NCBI GenBank assembly: GCA_913031435.1
Contig: CAJWFD010000011.1
Span: 1-60,008, forward strand
Direction: 5' to 3'
Length of the DNA: 60,008 bases
From: an uncultured Cryomorphaceae bacterium
GTDB taxonomy: Bacteria > Bacteroidota > Bacteroidia > Flavobacteriales > Schleiferiaceae
Shown here in pieces: positions 42,167 through 50,972 of this stretch. The first letter of the stretch is position 1; each line of letters begins with the position of its first letter. The notes beneath the pieces are model-generated. The model ran no database searches. It was not told the origin of the DNA and saw nothing but the letters and a program-made list of their open reading frames with translations. Both the position numbers and the translations under genes were made by a program.

Positions 42167-42927
42167 TCTTCTTTTATTTTCAAAAACTCTGGCGCTTGTT
42201 CAATAGCCACCATTATTTGGTCTAACAAATCATCGTTCCCTTTGGAGAAGTCTAAATCTAAAGGATCTTTAAAGGTAATATTTAACAAGTTACCGGTGCT
42301 CTTCACAAACATACCCGTTTTGTCGAATGCTCGACGAAAACCATTGATTACCACGGGAACGACCACTGGATTCAATTCCCTTATCAAATGTACTGTTCCT
42401 CTTCTACCCTTCACAAAAGGGCGCGTGGTTCCTTGCGGAAAAGTGATGGTCCAACCCGTTTCCATAGCCATTTTTATGTTCGCGATATCCTTAGGGTCTA
42501 CGGATCTGTTGACGTTTTTTCCAGCTTCTCTCCAGGTCCGCTTAATACTGACGGAACCAGCGTACTGCATGAGTTTAGGGAGAAATCCTTTTTTCATGGT
42601 CTCAGAGGCCGCAACGAAAAAGATGTTCATTTTCGGCCTTAACAACGAAAACAGTGGTACCCTATTATAAACACCGTTTTTAGCAGCATTGAATACGTGG
42701 TACATCGCACTCACATCAGCGAAGTACGTTTGATGGTTAGAAACGAATAAGACTCCCTTCTCAGGAAGGTCTTTAAGCTTATCTGCACCAACGATTTGAA
42801 CACTATTAAGACGAAAGAATCGATACCACGTAACTAAACCAAAAACAGAAATTACACTCCGCTTTATGAGTAAATTATAGCCGAAACTGTCTTTTTTAAA
42901 TGGGTTGAGTGTCATCCGAATTTTCAT
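42163..42927 (-). CDS. 1-acyl-glycerol-3-phosphate acyltransferase-like protein
   Basis: 254 residues, PlsC domain. Block I is SNHQTYFAD, in which His65 and Asp71 are separated by five residues instead of the usual four (HX4D). Block III is FPQGTTRPF, in place of FPEGTRS. The pattern is shared by a Bacteroidota subgroup, to my memory. It would acylate lysophosphatidate or another lipid acceptor at the inner membrane. It heads the MbnP-like pair. Confidence 0.85.
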   Translation of the reverse strand: MKIRMTLNPFKKDSFGYNLLIKRSVISVFGLVTWYRFFRLNSVQIVGADKLKDLPEKGVLFVSNHQTYFADVSAMYHVFNAAKNGVYNRVPLFSLLRPKMNIFFVAASETMKKGFLPKLMQYAGSVSIKRTWREAGKNVNRSVDPKDIANIKMAMETGWTITFPQGTTRPFVKGRRGTVHLIRELNPVVVPVVINGFRRAFDKTGMFVKSTGNLLNITFKDPLDLDFSKGNDDLLDQIMVAIEQAPEFLKIKEE

Positions 42928-42946
42928 GAATGTTCAAAGATAGACC

Positions 42947-43555
42947 TTATGACAATAGTGCGACCAATTCTGCTGTAATGTTAGCAGTTGCTCCCCAAAT
43001 AATTTCGTTGTTCCAATGATAGGCGGGAACGCTCATCTTTCCCATTTTCGTTGAAACCTTGGTTTTACCCTCAAGTTCTCCTGAACAAAGTGCTTTCAGT
43101 GGGATAGAAAAGGTGTACGCTACCTCCTCTGGATTAACCTTTAAGTTAGGTAAGTGTCTCGCAAAGCTAACGAACGGGTAAACCACAAAATTCGAAGGAG
43201 GTATATAGCACTCAGAAAGACTTTTTATCACCTCTATATCTTGATTTTTCAATCCCACCTCTTCCTCAGCCTCACGAAGCGCAGTATGCTTAAAATTAAC
43301 ATCGAAAGATTCTTGCTTACCCCCTGGAAAACTTATCTGACCTCCATGAGTACCGTTATAATCCGGTCTTTTCATAAAAAGTAACTCCAAATCAACAGGC
43401 CCCTGAAACACATGCAAAAGAACCGCCGCCTTTTGGGCATTATTAAGTTTAGCAGCGTTAGGCACAATGAACTTTCTATACCATGGCATCATTTTACTAT
43501 GCCTTAGTCCGTTCACTTCCTTGTCCCTTATTTTTAAAAACTCTTCTTGGGTCAT
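42947..43555 (-). CDS. NUDIX hydrolase, CoA-pyrophosphatase type
   Basis: 202 residues. The complete NUDIX box GGKQESFDVNFKHTALREAEEEVGL occupies the middle, preceded by GGQISFPGGK, the UPF0035/NudL-like element of CoA diphosphatases. This supports CoA pyrophosphatase activity. It lies 19 bp upstream of the PlsC gene, in the same minus-strand run, and its start is divergent from oxyR. Confidence 0.9.
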   Translation of the reverse strand: MTQEEFLKIRDKEVNGLRHSKMMPWYRKFIVPNAAKLNNAQKAAVLLHVFQGPVDLELLFMKRPDYNGTHGGQISFPGGKQESFDVNFKHTALREAEEEVGLKNQDIEVIKSLSECYIPPSNFVVYPFVSFARHLPNLKVNPEEVAYTFSIPLKALCSGELEGKTKVSTKMGKMSVPAYHWNNEIIWGATANITAELVALLS

Positions 43556-43600
43556 TCATTAAAAATACCGAAGATGTATGGGCTAAACGGAAACTACGAG

Positions 43601-43608
43601 TATTTTTG
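43601..43608 (+). promoter_or_regulatory. Possible oxyR -7 promoter element
   Basis: TATTTTTG matches TAnnTTTG and lies 31 bases upstream of the oxyR ATG. No TTG at -33 is seen. A second, one-base-off element (ATACTTTG) ends 7 bases before the start. Confidence 0.4.
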
Positions 43609-43639
43609 TTATCTATCAACAATCATACTTTGATAATAA

Positions 43640-44566
43640 ATGACTATAACTCAATATAAGTACATTGTGGCCGTGGATAATCACCGTCATTTTGCCCGAG
43701 CTGCAGAGGCTTGTTTTGTAACTCAACCTACACTGAGCATGCAAATTCATAAACTTGAAGAAGAACTAGACATCCTAGTTTTTGATCGGTCAAAGCACCC
43801 TATAGTCCCGACACCACTCGGTGAAAAATTATTACTTCAGGCACGAAAGGTCATTTATGAGTCCGATGTTCTCCAAAATATGGCGAAACAAATCAAAGGT
43901 ACCTTTGAAGGAGATCTGCGATTAGCTGTTATTCCTACCGTCGCACCAAGTTTGCTTCCGAGATTTATTCCGGAATTCACTAAACAATATCCAAAGATTA
44001 GACTGCACGTGCAGGAAATGAAAACAGACGAGATGATAGATGCGCTTCGTCAAGATAAGATAGATGTTGGCATCGCCGCAACACCACTAGAGGAAAGAGG
44101 TATTATTGAAAGAGCCCTGTACTGTGAGCCTTTCATGGCATTCGTTCCTGAGTATCATGAAATGACGAAAGACAAATTTCTCCTGGCCTCTGAAATTAAT
44201 TCCAAAGAACTGCTTCTATTAAATGAAGGCCATTGTTTTAGAAATAGTGTATTAAAATTATGCCAAGGACAATCAGATAGAAACCAAACATTAAATATTG
44301 AAAGTGGGAATTTTGATACATTGGTAAAGTTAGCCTACCGCGGAATGGGAATGACGCTACTTCCCTACCTTACCGCGATAGACCTACCAGATCAATACCG
44401 GAGATTCATTAAGCCCATCGCAGAACCTACTCCTAGTCGCGAGATTAGTATTCTACATTCTAGAACACAATTAAAACTAGAATGGATACAGGCACTGGAG
44501 ACCCTGATTCTAGGACATCTTCCTGAGAAAGTACTACAGGCGCCTGAAAAGGTGGTTAAGCCATAA
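43640..44566 (+). CDS. oxyR: Peroxide-sensing LysR regulator OxyR
   Basis: 308 residues. LysR helix-turn-helix near 18-37 (FARAAEACFVTQPTLSMQIH). The redox cysteines are at 199 and 208 in EGHCFRNSVLKLCQ, the same numbers and nine-residue spacing as E. coli OxyR, so peroxide sensing by disulfide formation is very likely. No catalase or peroxidase gene is directly adjacent. Its end overlaps the DASS transporter tail by 11 bases. Confidence 0.93.
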   Translation: MTITQYKYIVAVDNHRHFARAAEACFVTQPTLSMQIHKLEEELDILVFDRSKHPIVPTPLGEKLLLQARKVIYESDVLQNMAKQIKGTFEGDLRLAVIPTVAPSLLPRFIPEFTKQYPKIRLHVQEMKTDEMIDALRQDKIDVGIAATPLEERGIIERALYCEPFMAFVPEYHEMTKDKFLLASEINSKELLLLNEGHCFRNSVLKLCQGQSDRNQTLNIESGNFDTLVKLAYRGMGMTLLPYLTAIDLPDQYRRFIKPIAEPTPSREISILHSRTQLKLEWIQALETLILGHLPEKVLQAPEKVVKP

Positions 44567-45959
44567 GGCTCATGACATAACCCATAAGAACCAACACGAT
44601 TACAGAGATTACATTCATCACAATACCGCGGGACACCATGTAAGGAATGGTCAGTTTCCCAGTAGAAAAAACAATAGCGTTCGGAGGTGTGGCCATGGGC
44701 AGCATAAAAGCACAACTCGCGCCAAGTACCAGTGGAATACTGATTAATTCCATGGAGAAACCGAAAGCGATACTAATGGTTAATACCAGTGGTAATAACG
44801 CACTTACTAAGGCCATATTACTTAATAATTCTGTAGCAAACACACCGAGCACAGCCATCACTATTAACCAGAAAAGTAGCGATACGTCACCAAAGCTCTG
44901 AAGTGATGTACTTAATTGATCAAACCACGTACTATCTTGGAGTGTTCCTGCTAATGCCAGACCTCCTCCGAACAAGAGTAAGATTCCCCATGGAAGCTTG
45001 GTTGTATCACTCCAATCTAAAAGTGCTTTTTTAGATCCTGTGCCCACTGAAAATAAAAGCAATGCAGCCATTAACGATATACCTGTATCCGTCCAATTAA
45101 GTTCTGTAAATACTTGTCCTAAATAAGGACGGACAATCCAAAGCACAGCAGTCGAAACGAAAATAATTCCCACTTTTTTTTGTTCCACATTCAACGGACC
45201 AAGCTTGGTCCATTCCTCTTTAAGCCAAATAGACGTTTGATATTCCTGCTCCTCACTTAATTCTGAATCCGATAGCCCGCGGCGGAGTACGAAAAAAGCA
45301 GTAATGCCTAATATAAAAGTTGCCGTCAAGCCAATAGGTAACCATTCAACAAATCCAATTTCACGATCGAGTCGTTCACTCAGAAATCCTGCGAAAATCA
45401 AATTCGGCGGCGTACCTATAAGGGTAGCCATACCACCAATATTAGCCGACCAAGCGATACTCAACAAAATAGGTCGAGAAAGAGACGCTGATTTTTTTTT
45501 CGGCAACACTGCTAAAACGCTCGTGGCAATAGGGAGCATCATTATAGACGTTGCCGTATTAGATATCCACATGGACATAAACCCTGTACTTATCATGAAC
45601 CCTGCTAATAAACCATAGTCCTGCGTACCTGTTTTATTTAAAATCCATAACGCAATTCTATAGTGCAGGGCTGTTTTTTCCAAAGCCAAGGCCAATACAA
45701 AGCCCCCAAAGAACAAATACACCAAAGGATGGGCATAAAATGCACCCATTGATTTAGCATCTGCTATACTTAGCAAGGGAAACATTAAAAGAGGTAATAG
45801 CGCTGTCACTGCTAAATTTACGGTTTCGGTCATCCACCAAAGCAACATCCAAACGGCTACTCCAAGTAACCAAAATTCAGATTCAAACTGACCCCAAGCG
45901 GCAAAAATAATTGCAACTACAGGGCCTAAGAGACGGATGATACGTGTACTTTTGTTCAT
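44556..45959 (-). CDS. DASS/SLC13 sodium-coupled anion symporter
   Basis: 467 residues from the ATG at 45959 (the open frame continues further upstream over rdgB but is not coding). The family motifs are SNTATSIMMLP and GTPPNLIFAGFL in the first half and LSNMALVSALLP and ATPPNAIVFSTGK in the second, an inverted-repeat arrangement of about eleven helices. Substrates of the family are di- and tricarboxylates or sulfate. Divergent from rdgB with 13 bp between the start codons. Confidence 0.9.
   Translation of the reverse strand: MNKSTRIIRLLGPVVAIIFAAWGQFESEFWLLGVAVWMLLWWMTETVNLAVTALLPLLMFPLLSIADAKSMGAFYAHPLVYLFFGGFVLALALEKTALHYRIALWILNKTGTQDYGLLAGFMISTGFMSMWISNTATSIMMLPIATSVLAVLPKKKSASLSRPILLSIAWSANIGGMATLIGTPPNLIFAGFLSERLDREIGFVEWLPIGLTATFILGITAFFVLRRGLSDSELSEEQEYQTSIWLKEEWTKLGPLNVEQKKVGIIFVSTAVLWIVRPYLGQVFTELNWTDTGISLMAALLLFSVGTGSKKALLDWSDTTKLPWGILLLFGGGLALAGTLQDSTWFDQLSTSLQSFGDVSLLFWLIVMAVLGVFATELLSNMALVSALLPLVLTISIAFGFSMELISIPLVLGASCAFMLPMATPPNAIVFSTGKLTIPYMVSRGIVMNVISVIVLVLMGYVMSLMA
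45947..45954 (+). promoter_or_regulatory. rdgB -7 promoter element
   Basis: TACTTTTG matches TAnnTTTG and ends 18 bases before the rdgB ATG (45973). It lies within the first codons of the divergent transporter. No TTG at -33. Confidence 0.5.
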
Positions 45960-45972
45960 GAAAATAGCTGAT

Positions 45973-46545
45973 ATGAAATTGATTTTTGCCACACATAATC
46001 CTGGTAAGTTACAAGAGGTAAAGGAATTATTGGCTCCAAAATATGAGGTAATTGGCTTAACCGAGTTAAATGACCACGAAGACATTCCTGAAAATGAATC
46101 CACACTGGAAGGCAACGCACTTGTTAAAGCCCGTGCTATATGGGAGAAATACCAGTTACCGTGCTTTTCTGATGACACAGGTCTAGAAATCGATGCGCTA
46201 CATGGCGCACCTGGTGTGTTCAGTGCACGTTATGGAGGAAAAGAAAAAGATGCAGAGTTAAATATGGCTAAAGTGCTTGCCGAGTTATCAGAGGTCGATT
46301 CCAGAACGGCACAGTTTAGAACGTCCATTGCATTAATTCTTGACGGACAAGAGCACCTGTTCCATGGCATTGCAAAAGGCACCATACGTAGAAAAAGATC
46401 TGGTGTAGATGGGTTTGGATATGATCCTATTTTTCAACCTGATGGCTACCAGACAACTTTTGCTGAAATGAGTAATTCAGATAAAAATAAAATAAGCCAC
46501 AGAGCTTTGGCCATAGAGGCACTGGTACAATTTCTCGCAGATTAA
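45973..46545 (+). CDS. rdgB: Non-canonical purine NTP pyrophosphatase RdgB/HAM1
   Basis: 190 residues from ATG 45973. It hydrolyses dITP, XTP and other damaged nucleotides to monophosphates. THNPGKLQEVKELL at the N-terminus, FSDDTGLEIDALHGAPGVFSARY in the middle and KNKISHRALA at the end are the family landmarks. The promoter position and homology exclude the ATG at 45937. Confidence 0.95.
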   Translation: MKLIFATHNPGKLQEVKELLAPKYEVIGLTELNDHEDIPENESTLEGNALVKARAIWEKYQLPCFSDDTGLEIDALHGAPGVFSARYGGKEKDAELNMAKVLAELSEVDSRTAQFRTSIALILDGQEHLFHGIAKGTIRRKRSGVDGFGYDPIFQPDGYQTTFAEMSNSDKNKISHRALAIEALVQFLAD

Positions 46546-46556
46546 GTAAGCGATCC

Positions 46557-47108
46557 TTACTCGTTGTCTAGATCCTCTAATCGAGAGAAAAAGCTAAAAT
46601 TTACATTACCATAGCGACGCTGCTCCACAAAACCTGGTAAATGACTGAGGTCCGTCTCATCGCTGTGTTCTATGACGGCAGTACCATCTGGGGACAGTAG
46701 ACTGCGCTCAATAATACTTCGAGCTAAGTCCTCGTAAAACTCATAATCATAAGGTGGATCGGCAAAAACGATGTCATAAGACGCGGAATTGCGCTGGACC
46801 CATTTTAAACAATCCGCTTGTACCGTCTGAATCTCAATACCTAATTCCTTAGAAGTTTTATATATAAACCTTATACAATCCTTGCTAATGTCCACTGCAG
46901 TTAAAGCTAAGGCACCCCTAGATGCGAATTCATAGCATATATTACCTGTACCGGCAAATAAATCCACAATCCTAAGGTCTTCAAAATAGAATCGATTGCT
47001 TAGAATATTAAATAGTCCTTCTTTACCAAAATCTGTAGTTGGACGCGTCGGAAGGTTTTTTGGCGCAACGATGCGCTTCCCACGCCATTTTCCACTTACT
47101 ATTCTCAT
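46557..47108 (-). CDS. rsmD: 16S rRNA (guanine966-N2)-methyltransferase RsmD
   Basis: 183 residues from ATG 47108. It methylates G966 of 16S rRNA. MRIVSGKWRGKRI, LPTRPTTDFGKEGLFNIL, the SAM motif IVDLFAGTGNICYEF and catalytic DPPYDYEFYEDL are clear. The start overlaps the DUF3822 stop by 4 bases; the longer frame upstream is rejected. Confidence 0.94.
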   Translation of the reverse strand: MRIVSGKWRGKRIVAPKNLPTRPTTDFGKEGLFNILSNRFYFEDLRIVDLFAGTGNICYEFASRGALALTAVDISKDCIRFIYKTSKELGIEIQTVQADCLKWVQRNSASYDIVFADPPYDYEFYEDLARSIIERSLLSPDGTAVIEHSDETDLSHLPGFVEQRRYGNVNFSFFSRLEDLDNE

Positions 47109-47902
47109 AATCTTAAAAGTGTCGCAAAAGCGGTAGCATCCCATGGTCCAAAAGCACTACTCTTTTGCCCCCATTCTTTGCTCTTAAATAAATTTACAGA
47201 ACCAAAATATGATGAAATGAACTCTAAATATTCAGCAGCATCTAAACCGCTTAGTTCTACATGCACGGATTTCCTGTCCCAATTCAGCTGTTCCGAAACA
47301 TTCCCAATGTGGTATAAGAGCTCGTCTTTGTTCTCACATGGAAATGAATTTACCAATTCCCATTTCTTACCCTGTCCAGCCATGATCAAAACAGCGGAAC
47401 CATACAAATGAATCCACATTTTAGGCGTTGAGCTCAGGGTTATACGCTCCATTTGAACCAACCAATTATGACGAATTTCCAACCCAACAGTTTTTAATTG
47501 TGCCAAAATCACCGGATCGACAAGGGCATGAACCTCCATGGAAAGGGCTTTACTGTGAAAAATTGAGTTTGCTTGGGCTCCCAAAACATGAGTAGTCCAC
47601 TCCGTGTTATCACTTCTAAATTCGGCAGGTAGAATAACCGCTAAAGGTGCCTCCACGGCTACAATTATTTGTTTGGGTCTTACCGGAAAAGAAACTAGTA
47701 AATCATCAATCGCCGTAGATGTAAGTTCTTTACTGGGTATAAATCCAGATAGGTAGAGCTGTCTAGTGGTTTTATTTCGTACCAAAAAAGAAAGTCCATC
47801 CTGCTCAAGCAGAATGGACAATGCGCTATCCTCGGCCTTCGCATTTTGGAAGGCTGGGTCTATGTTATTCTGCTTTGCAGTAAGAGTTCTCGTAGTTACC
47901 AC
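47105..47902 (-). CDS. DUF3822 family protein
   Basis: 265 residues. This family is found in Bacteroidota next to rsmD, as here. LSFLVRNKTTRQLYLSGF and a later WIHLYGSAVLIMAGQGKKWELVNSFPC are typical; the fold recalls an actin-like ATPase half (FtsA/PilM type). Function unknown. The GTG start overlaps the preceding membrane protein by 38 bases. Confidence 0.82.
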   Translation of the reverse strand: MVTTRTLTAKQNNIDPAFQNAKAEDSALSILLEQDGLSFLVRNKTTRQLYLSGFIPSKELTSTAIDDLLVSFPVRPKQIIVAVEAPLAVILPAEFRSDNTEWTTHVLGAQANSIFHSKALSMEVHALVDPVILAQLKTVGLEIRHNWLVQMERITLSSTPKMWIHLYGSAVLIMAGQGKKWELVNSFPCENKDELLYHIGNVSEQLNWDRKSVHVELSGLDAAEYLEFISSYFGSVNLFKSKEWGQKSSAFGPWDATAFATLLRL

Positions 47903-48497
47903 TAATTGTAGGTTCAGTTAAGGAGCCAATAGTCAAGGTCTTGCTTGCATCTTTGCTATAAGCCTGTGGGAAATCCTTAGCAATATCCGCAAAAATTACG
48001 TCGTATCCAGCAGTAACCTCGAAGGTCGCTACATCTACACCATTTTTCGTGATTTCACTAGCATCCATGGCAAACGTAGAGTCTGTCCCTGATATTTTCA
48101 TTAAATTACTTGCATTAAAGCCTTCTCCAAAAAGCTGCATTCCAACTTGCTCTTGTCCCAGAACACGAATAATAACAGAGTCTTTACTCATATCCTTCTG
48201 GTAAACTCTGTCGTAATACATGAAATTAGTATCCTTACGTTCGATAATACTGATGTAACCAGTATCTACAAACCCTACCAATTCTTTTATAGACGAACAA
48301 AAAGCTCCGTTTTCACTTTTGTAGGCCAATTGAGCCTCGCGAATACTTTCTAACTGTTCTGTGACATCACACAATCTCACACGCTCAATGCGCTGAAATT
48401 TAATAGGTTGCATGATGCTTTTGTAAATGCGTGTCGTTAAAAACGCTGAGAGTAGAATAAGAACTACTTTAATTCCGAGTTGTACCTTTGAATTCAT
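47865..48497 (-). CDS. Membrane-anchored protein of unknown function
   Basis: 210 residues: one N-terminal helix (about 8-27) and a periplasmic or extracellular domain with LCDVTEQLESIREAQLAY and KSENGAFCSSIKEL that resembles pseudopilin-like proteins. Two cysteines (in RLCDV and GAFCS) might form a disulfide. I cannot name it. Upstream of DUF3822 in one operon, divergent from the RecD-like helicase. Confidence 0.75.
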   Translation of the reverse strand: MNSKVQLGIKVVLILLSAFLTTRIYKSIMQPIKFQRIERVRLCDVTEQLESIREAQLAYKSENGAFCSSIKELVGFVDTGYISIIERKDTNFMYYDRVYQKDMSKDSVIIRVLGQEQVGMQLFGEGFNASNLMKISGTDSTFAMDASEITKNGVDVATFEVTAGYDVIFADIAKDFPQAYSKDASKTLTIGSLTEPTISGNYENSYCKAE

Positions 48498-48542
48498 GAG
48501 CTAAATCATCATTAATGCGCTCAAAACTACAATAATTTTCAA

Positions 48543-49964
48543 TTGCTCGCACCTCAAAGCACATACTCTGACTTAAAAGGTTTTTTTCCCTTTGATCCCA
48601 CTGCGGATCAAGATGAATTATTACGTAAACTCGCCGTCTATCTGAGTATCAAACGCATGATGCCTGAGCTCTTGATAATCAAGGGATTTGCAGGGACTGG
48701 AAAAACTACCGTGTTAAGAAGTGTCGTATCCGCTCACAAAAAACACCACAGAAAAATCATTCTTATGGCCCCTACCGGTCGCGCAGCAAAGGTTATTAGT
48801 GGTGCGACAGGGAGTAACGCATATACCATTCACCGGAGTTTATACCGTCCAAAAGCAGGAAGTGGTGGCTCAGCAAGTTTTGTCCTAGCAAGTAATCCAC
48901 ACAAGAACACAACGTTTGTGGTTGATGAAGCTGGTTTGGTTGCTACTAAGAATGACGCAACTCTAGGTGGAAATTCACTCCTTGAAGATTTATTACAATT
49001 CGTTTTCACAGACCCTTCTAATGGATTGATTTTAGTGGGAGATCCAGCGCAGTTACCACCCGTAGGTCAACCTAAAAGTCCTGCCTTGGATGTAAACTAT
49101 TTTATAAGTACAGGAATAAATGCGACAGAACATACACTACGAATGGTCGTTCGTCAAGCATTAGATAGTTTTATCCTTAAAAATGCCACTTCCCTGCGGA
49201 AACTAATTGAAGAGGAATCTTCTAAAGCCCCATTGTTCGAAACTGGGTCCGATTTTATCAAAATAGAAGATGGACATCATTTACAAGAGGTATTTGAGCA
49301 ACTATACAGCTCTAACAGCCAAGGAAATACGATGATTGTTAGAAGCAATAAAAAAGCGAATAGCTATAACCAGGGTATTAGGGGTCGCATTAAATTTCAA
49401 GAAGATCAAATATCCGCAGGTGATCAGTTCATGGTGGTAAAGAATAATTACTTCTGGCTTCCTCAAGAGAGTGCTATGGGTTTTATTGCCAATGGAGAAA
49501 TTGGGCAAATTCGATCGATAAGAAATATTCATGAACGCTATGGCCTTACCTACTGCGAGGCAACTGTAGTTTTTGAAGACTATCCCAAACAAAGTGCTAT
49601 TGACGTTTTGCTCAATCTGACCACATTAACCTCTGAAGGACCGGCCCTATCAAGTGTGCAGAGTAACACGTTGTACGAGCAAATGATGGCTAAATTTGCT
49701 TATCTGAAAACGAAGGGTAAAATGTACGAAGCAGTTAAGAATGATCCATACTTCAACGCATTACAGGTGAAGTTCAGTTATGTCATCACCTGTCACAAGA
49801 GCCAAGGTGGGCAATGGGAAAAAGTGATCATTGAACATCCTTATTTACCTGATGGGCCCTCACCTATATATTACAAGTGGCTGTATACGGCGATTACCAG
49901 AGCGAGTCAAACAACCTATTTAGTCGGATTCCCCGAGCAATGGTTCTCGGAAGTATCTTCGTAG
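48543..49964 (+). CDS. RecD-like DNA helicase (AAA_30 / UvrD_C_2)
   Basis: 473 residues from a TTG start at 48543. Helicase motifs: Walker A KGFAGTGKTTVLR (47-59), LMAPTGRAAKVI (motif Ia), FVVDEAGLV (Walker B), GDPAQLPPVG (motif III), and the C-terminal ATCH-type TCHKSQGGQWEKV and YTAITRAS (motifs V and VI). It is a SF1B 5'-3' helicase of the Dda/RecD2 kind, probably in recombination or repair. No ATG occurs until codon 38, which would cut into the N-terminal region. First of three plus-strand genes. Confidence 0.9.
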   Translation: MLAPQSTYSDLKGFFPFDPTADQDELLRKLAVYLSIKRMMPELLIIKGFAGTGKTTVLRSVVSAHKKHHRKIILMAPTGRAAKVISGATGSNAYTIHRSLYRPKAGSGGSASFVLASNPHKNTTFVVDEAGLVATKNDATLGGNSLLEDLLQFVFTDPSNGLILVGDPAQLPPVGQPKSPALDVNYFISTGINATEHTLRMVVRQALDSFILKNATSLRKLIEEESSKAPLFETGSDFIKIEDGHHLQEVFEQLYSSNSQGNTMIVRSNKKANSYNQGIRGRIKFQEDQISAGDQFMVVKNNYFWLPQESAMGFIANGEIGQIRSIRNIHERYGLTYCEATVVFEDYPKQSAIDVLLNLTTLTSEGPALSSVQSNTLYEQMMAKFAYLKTKGKMYEAVKNDPYFNALQVKFSYVITCHKSQGGQWEKVIIEHPYLPDGPSPIYYKWLYTAITRASQTTYLVGFPEQWFSEVSS

Positions 49965-49978
49965 TCTAATCATAGATT

Positions 49979-50533
49979 ATGAAATATCACATTGCTAAAC
50001 TGGTTTTTTTACTTGCCGGATGGAAATCAGAAGTCGCACCGGAACTAATAGAACGTGCGAAAAACACAGTAACTGTCGCTGCTCCACATACGTCAAACCA
50101 GGATTTTATTTTCTCCTTAGGACTCTTTTGGTTAATGAGGTCGCCCTTAAAGTTTTTAATTAAAGACAGTTACACAAAGTGGTACTTTTTCGGTTTTTTT
50201 ACTTGGTTAGGTGGAATTGGCGTAAGTAGAAGTCAAAGAAAAGACTTAGTCAGTTACAGTGTGGAACTATTGAAAACGACCAATTACAATCTCATGATTG
50301 CACCTGAGGGTACGAGAAATAAAGTAGACAAATGGAAAACAGGATTCTATCATATAGCCAAAGACGCTGGGGTGGACATAAGCCTGGGTTATTTAGATTA
50401 CTCACTCAAAAGAGCTGGATTACTCGCTGTACTAAATCCTGACGACTTAGAGTCTACTTTGAGTAAGATAGAAGACCTTTATGCTCCAATCCAAGCGAAA
50501 AACCCAGAGAATTACAATATTAAAATCTATTAG
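49979..50533 (+). CDS. Lysophospholipid acyltransferase-like protein
   Basis: 184 residues, short PlsC-type. Block I is PHTSNQD (HX4D) and block III is PEGTRNKVDKWKTGF, with the following segment GVDISLGYLDY. A membrane anchor at the N-terminus (MKYHIAKLVFLLAGWK). Substrates unknown. It lies between the helicase (14 bp) and the HsdR-N-like gene. Confidence 0.87.
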   Translation: MKYHIAKLVFLLAGWKSEVAPELIERAKNTVTVAAPHTSNQDFIFSLGLFWLMRSPLKFLIKDSYTKWYFFGFFTWLGGIGVSRSQRKDLVSYSVELLKTTNYNLMIAPEGTRNKVDKWKTGFYHIAKDAGVDISLGYLDYSLKRAGLLAVLNPDDLESTLSKIEDLYAPIQAKNPENYNIKIY

Positions 50534-50534
50534 A

Positions 50535-50972
50535 TTGAACACACCAAAACTTCATTTTCACGAGCAGATAGCAAGATCGATTCGCACAAGATCTAATCAA
50601 ATGCACTTAGAAATTTGGGACGTTATTAGAAAGAAGTGGATGGTTTGTACTCCCGAAGAGTGGGTTAGACAACACTGTGTAGGATATTTAATACTCCTCG
50701 GTTACAGTCCGCACCATGTACAAGTTGAAAGCGGTCTTACAACGATACACAAGAAAAAAAGAAGCGATATCATTGCGAATATCAATGGTAAAGCTCACAT
50801 ATTAGTGGAGTGCAAAGCACCGTCAGTAAAGCTTAATCAAGGTACCTTCAATCAGGCCTTTAATTATAATACAGCTGTTAACGCACCTTTCCTATGGATT
50901 ACTAATGGCATGCAGCACCTATACTGGGACTGCACAAACAATTGTCAGATTGAGGGCTTACCAGTTCTTTAG
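50535..50972 (+). CDS. Stand-alone HsdR-N-terminal nuclease-like protein
   Basis: 145 residues from the TTG at 50535. The domain is the N-terminal part of type I restriction HsdR subunits: DVIRKKWMVCTPEEWVRQH, then KKRSDIIANINGKAHILVECKAP with the Asp and Glu-x-Lys of a PD-(D/E)XK active site. There is no helicase, methylase or specificity subunit nearby, so it is not a restriction system here; its role is unknown. The ATG at 50481 in the same frame would overlap the acyltransferase by 53 bases; TTG is preferred because homologs begin with LNLP-like sequence. Confidence 0.78.
   Translation: MNTPKLHFHEQIARSIRTRSNQMHLEIWDVIRKKWMVCTPEEWVRQHCVGYLILLGYSPHHVQVESGLTTIHKKKRSDIIANINGKAHILVECKAPSVKLNQGTFNQAFNYNTAVNAPFLWITNGMQHLYWDCTNNCQIEGLPVL

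Noticed and set aside
45960-46178. N-terminal extension of the DASS transporter
   Set aside because: It is the antisense of rdgB and precedes a start with a proper membrane helix at 45959.
50481-50534. ATG start of the HsdR-N-like gene
   Set aside because: It would overlap the acyltransferase by 53 bases; the TTG at 50535 lies just after that gene's stop and fits the family N-terminus.
50535-50972. Type I restriction-modification locus
   Set aside because: Only the HsdR N-terminal domain is present; methylase, specificity and translocase parts are absent.
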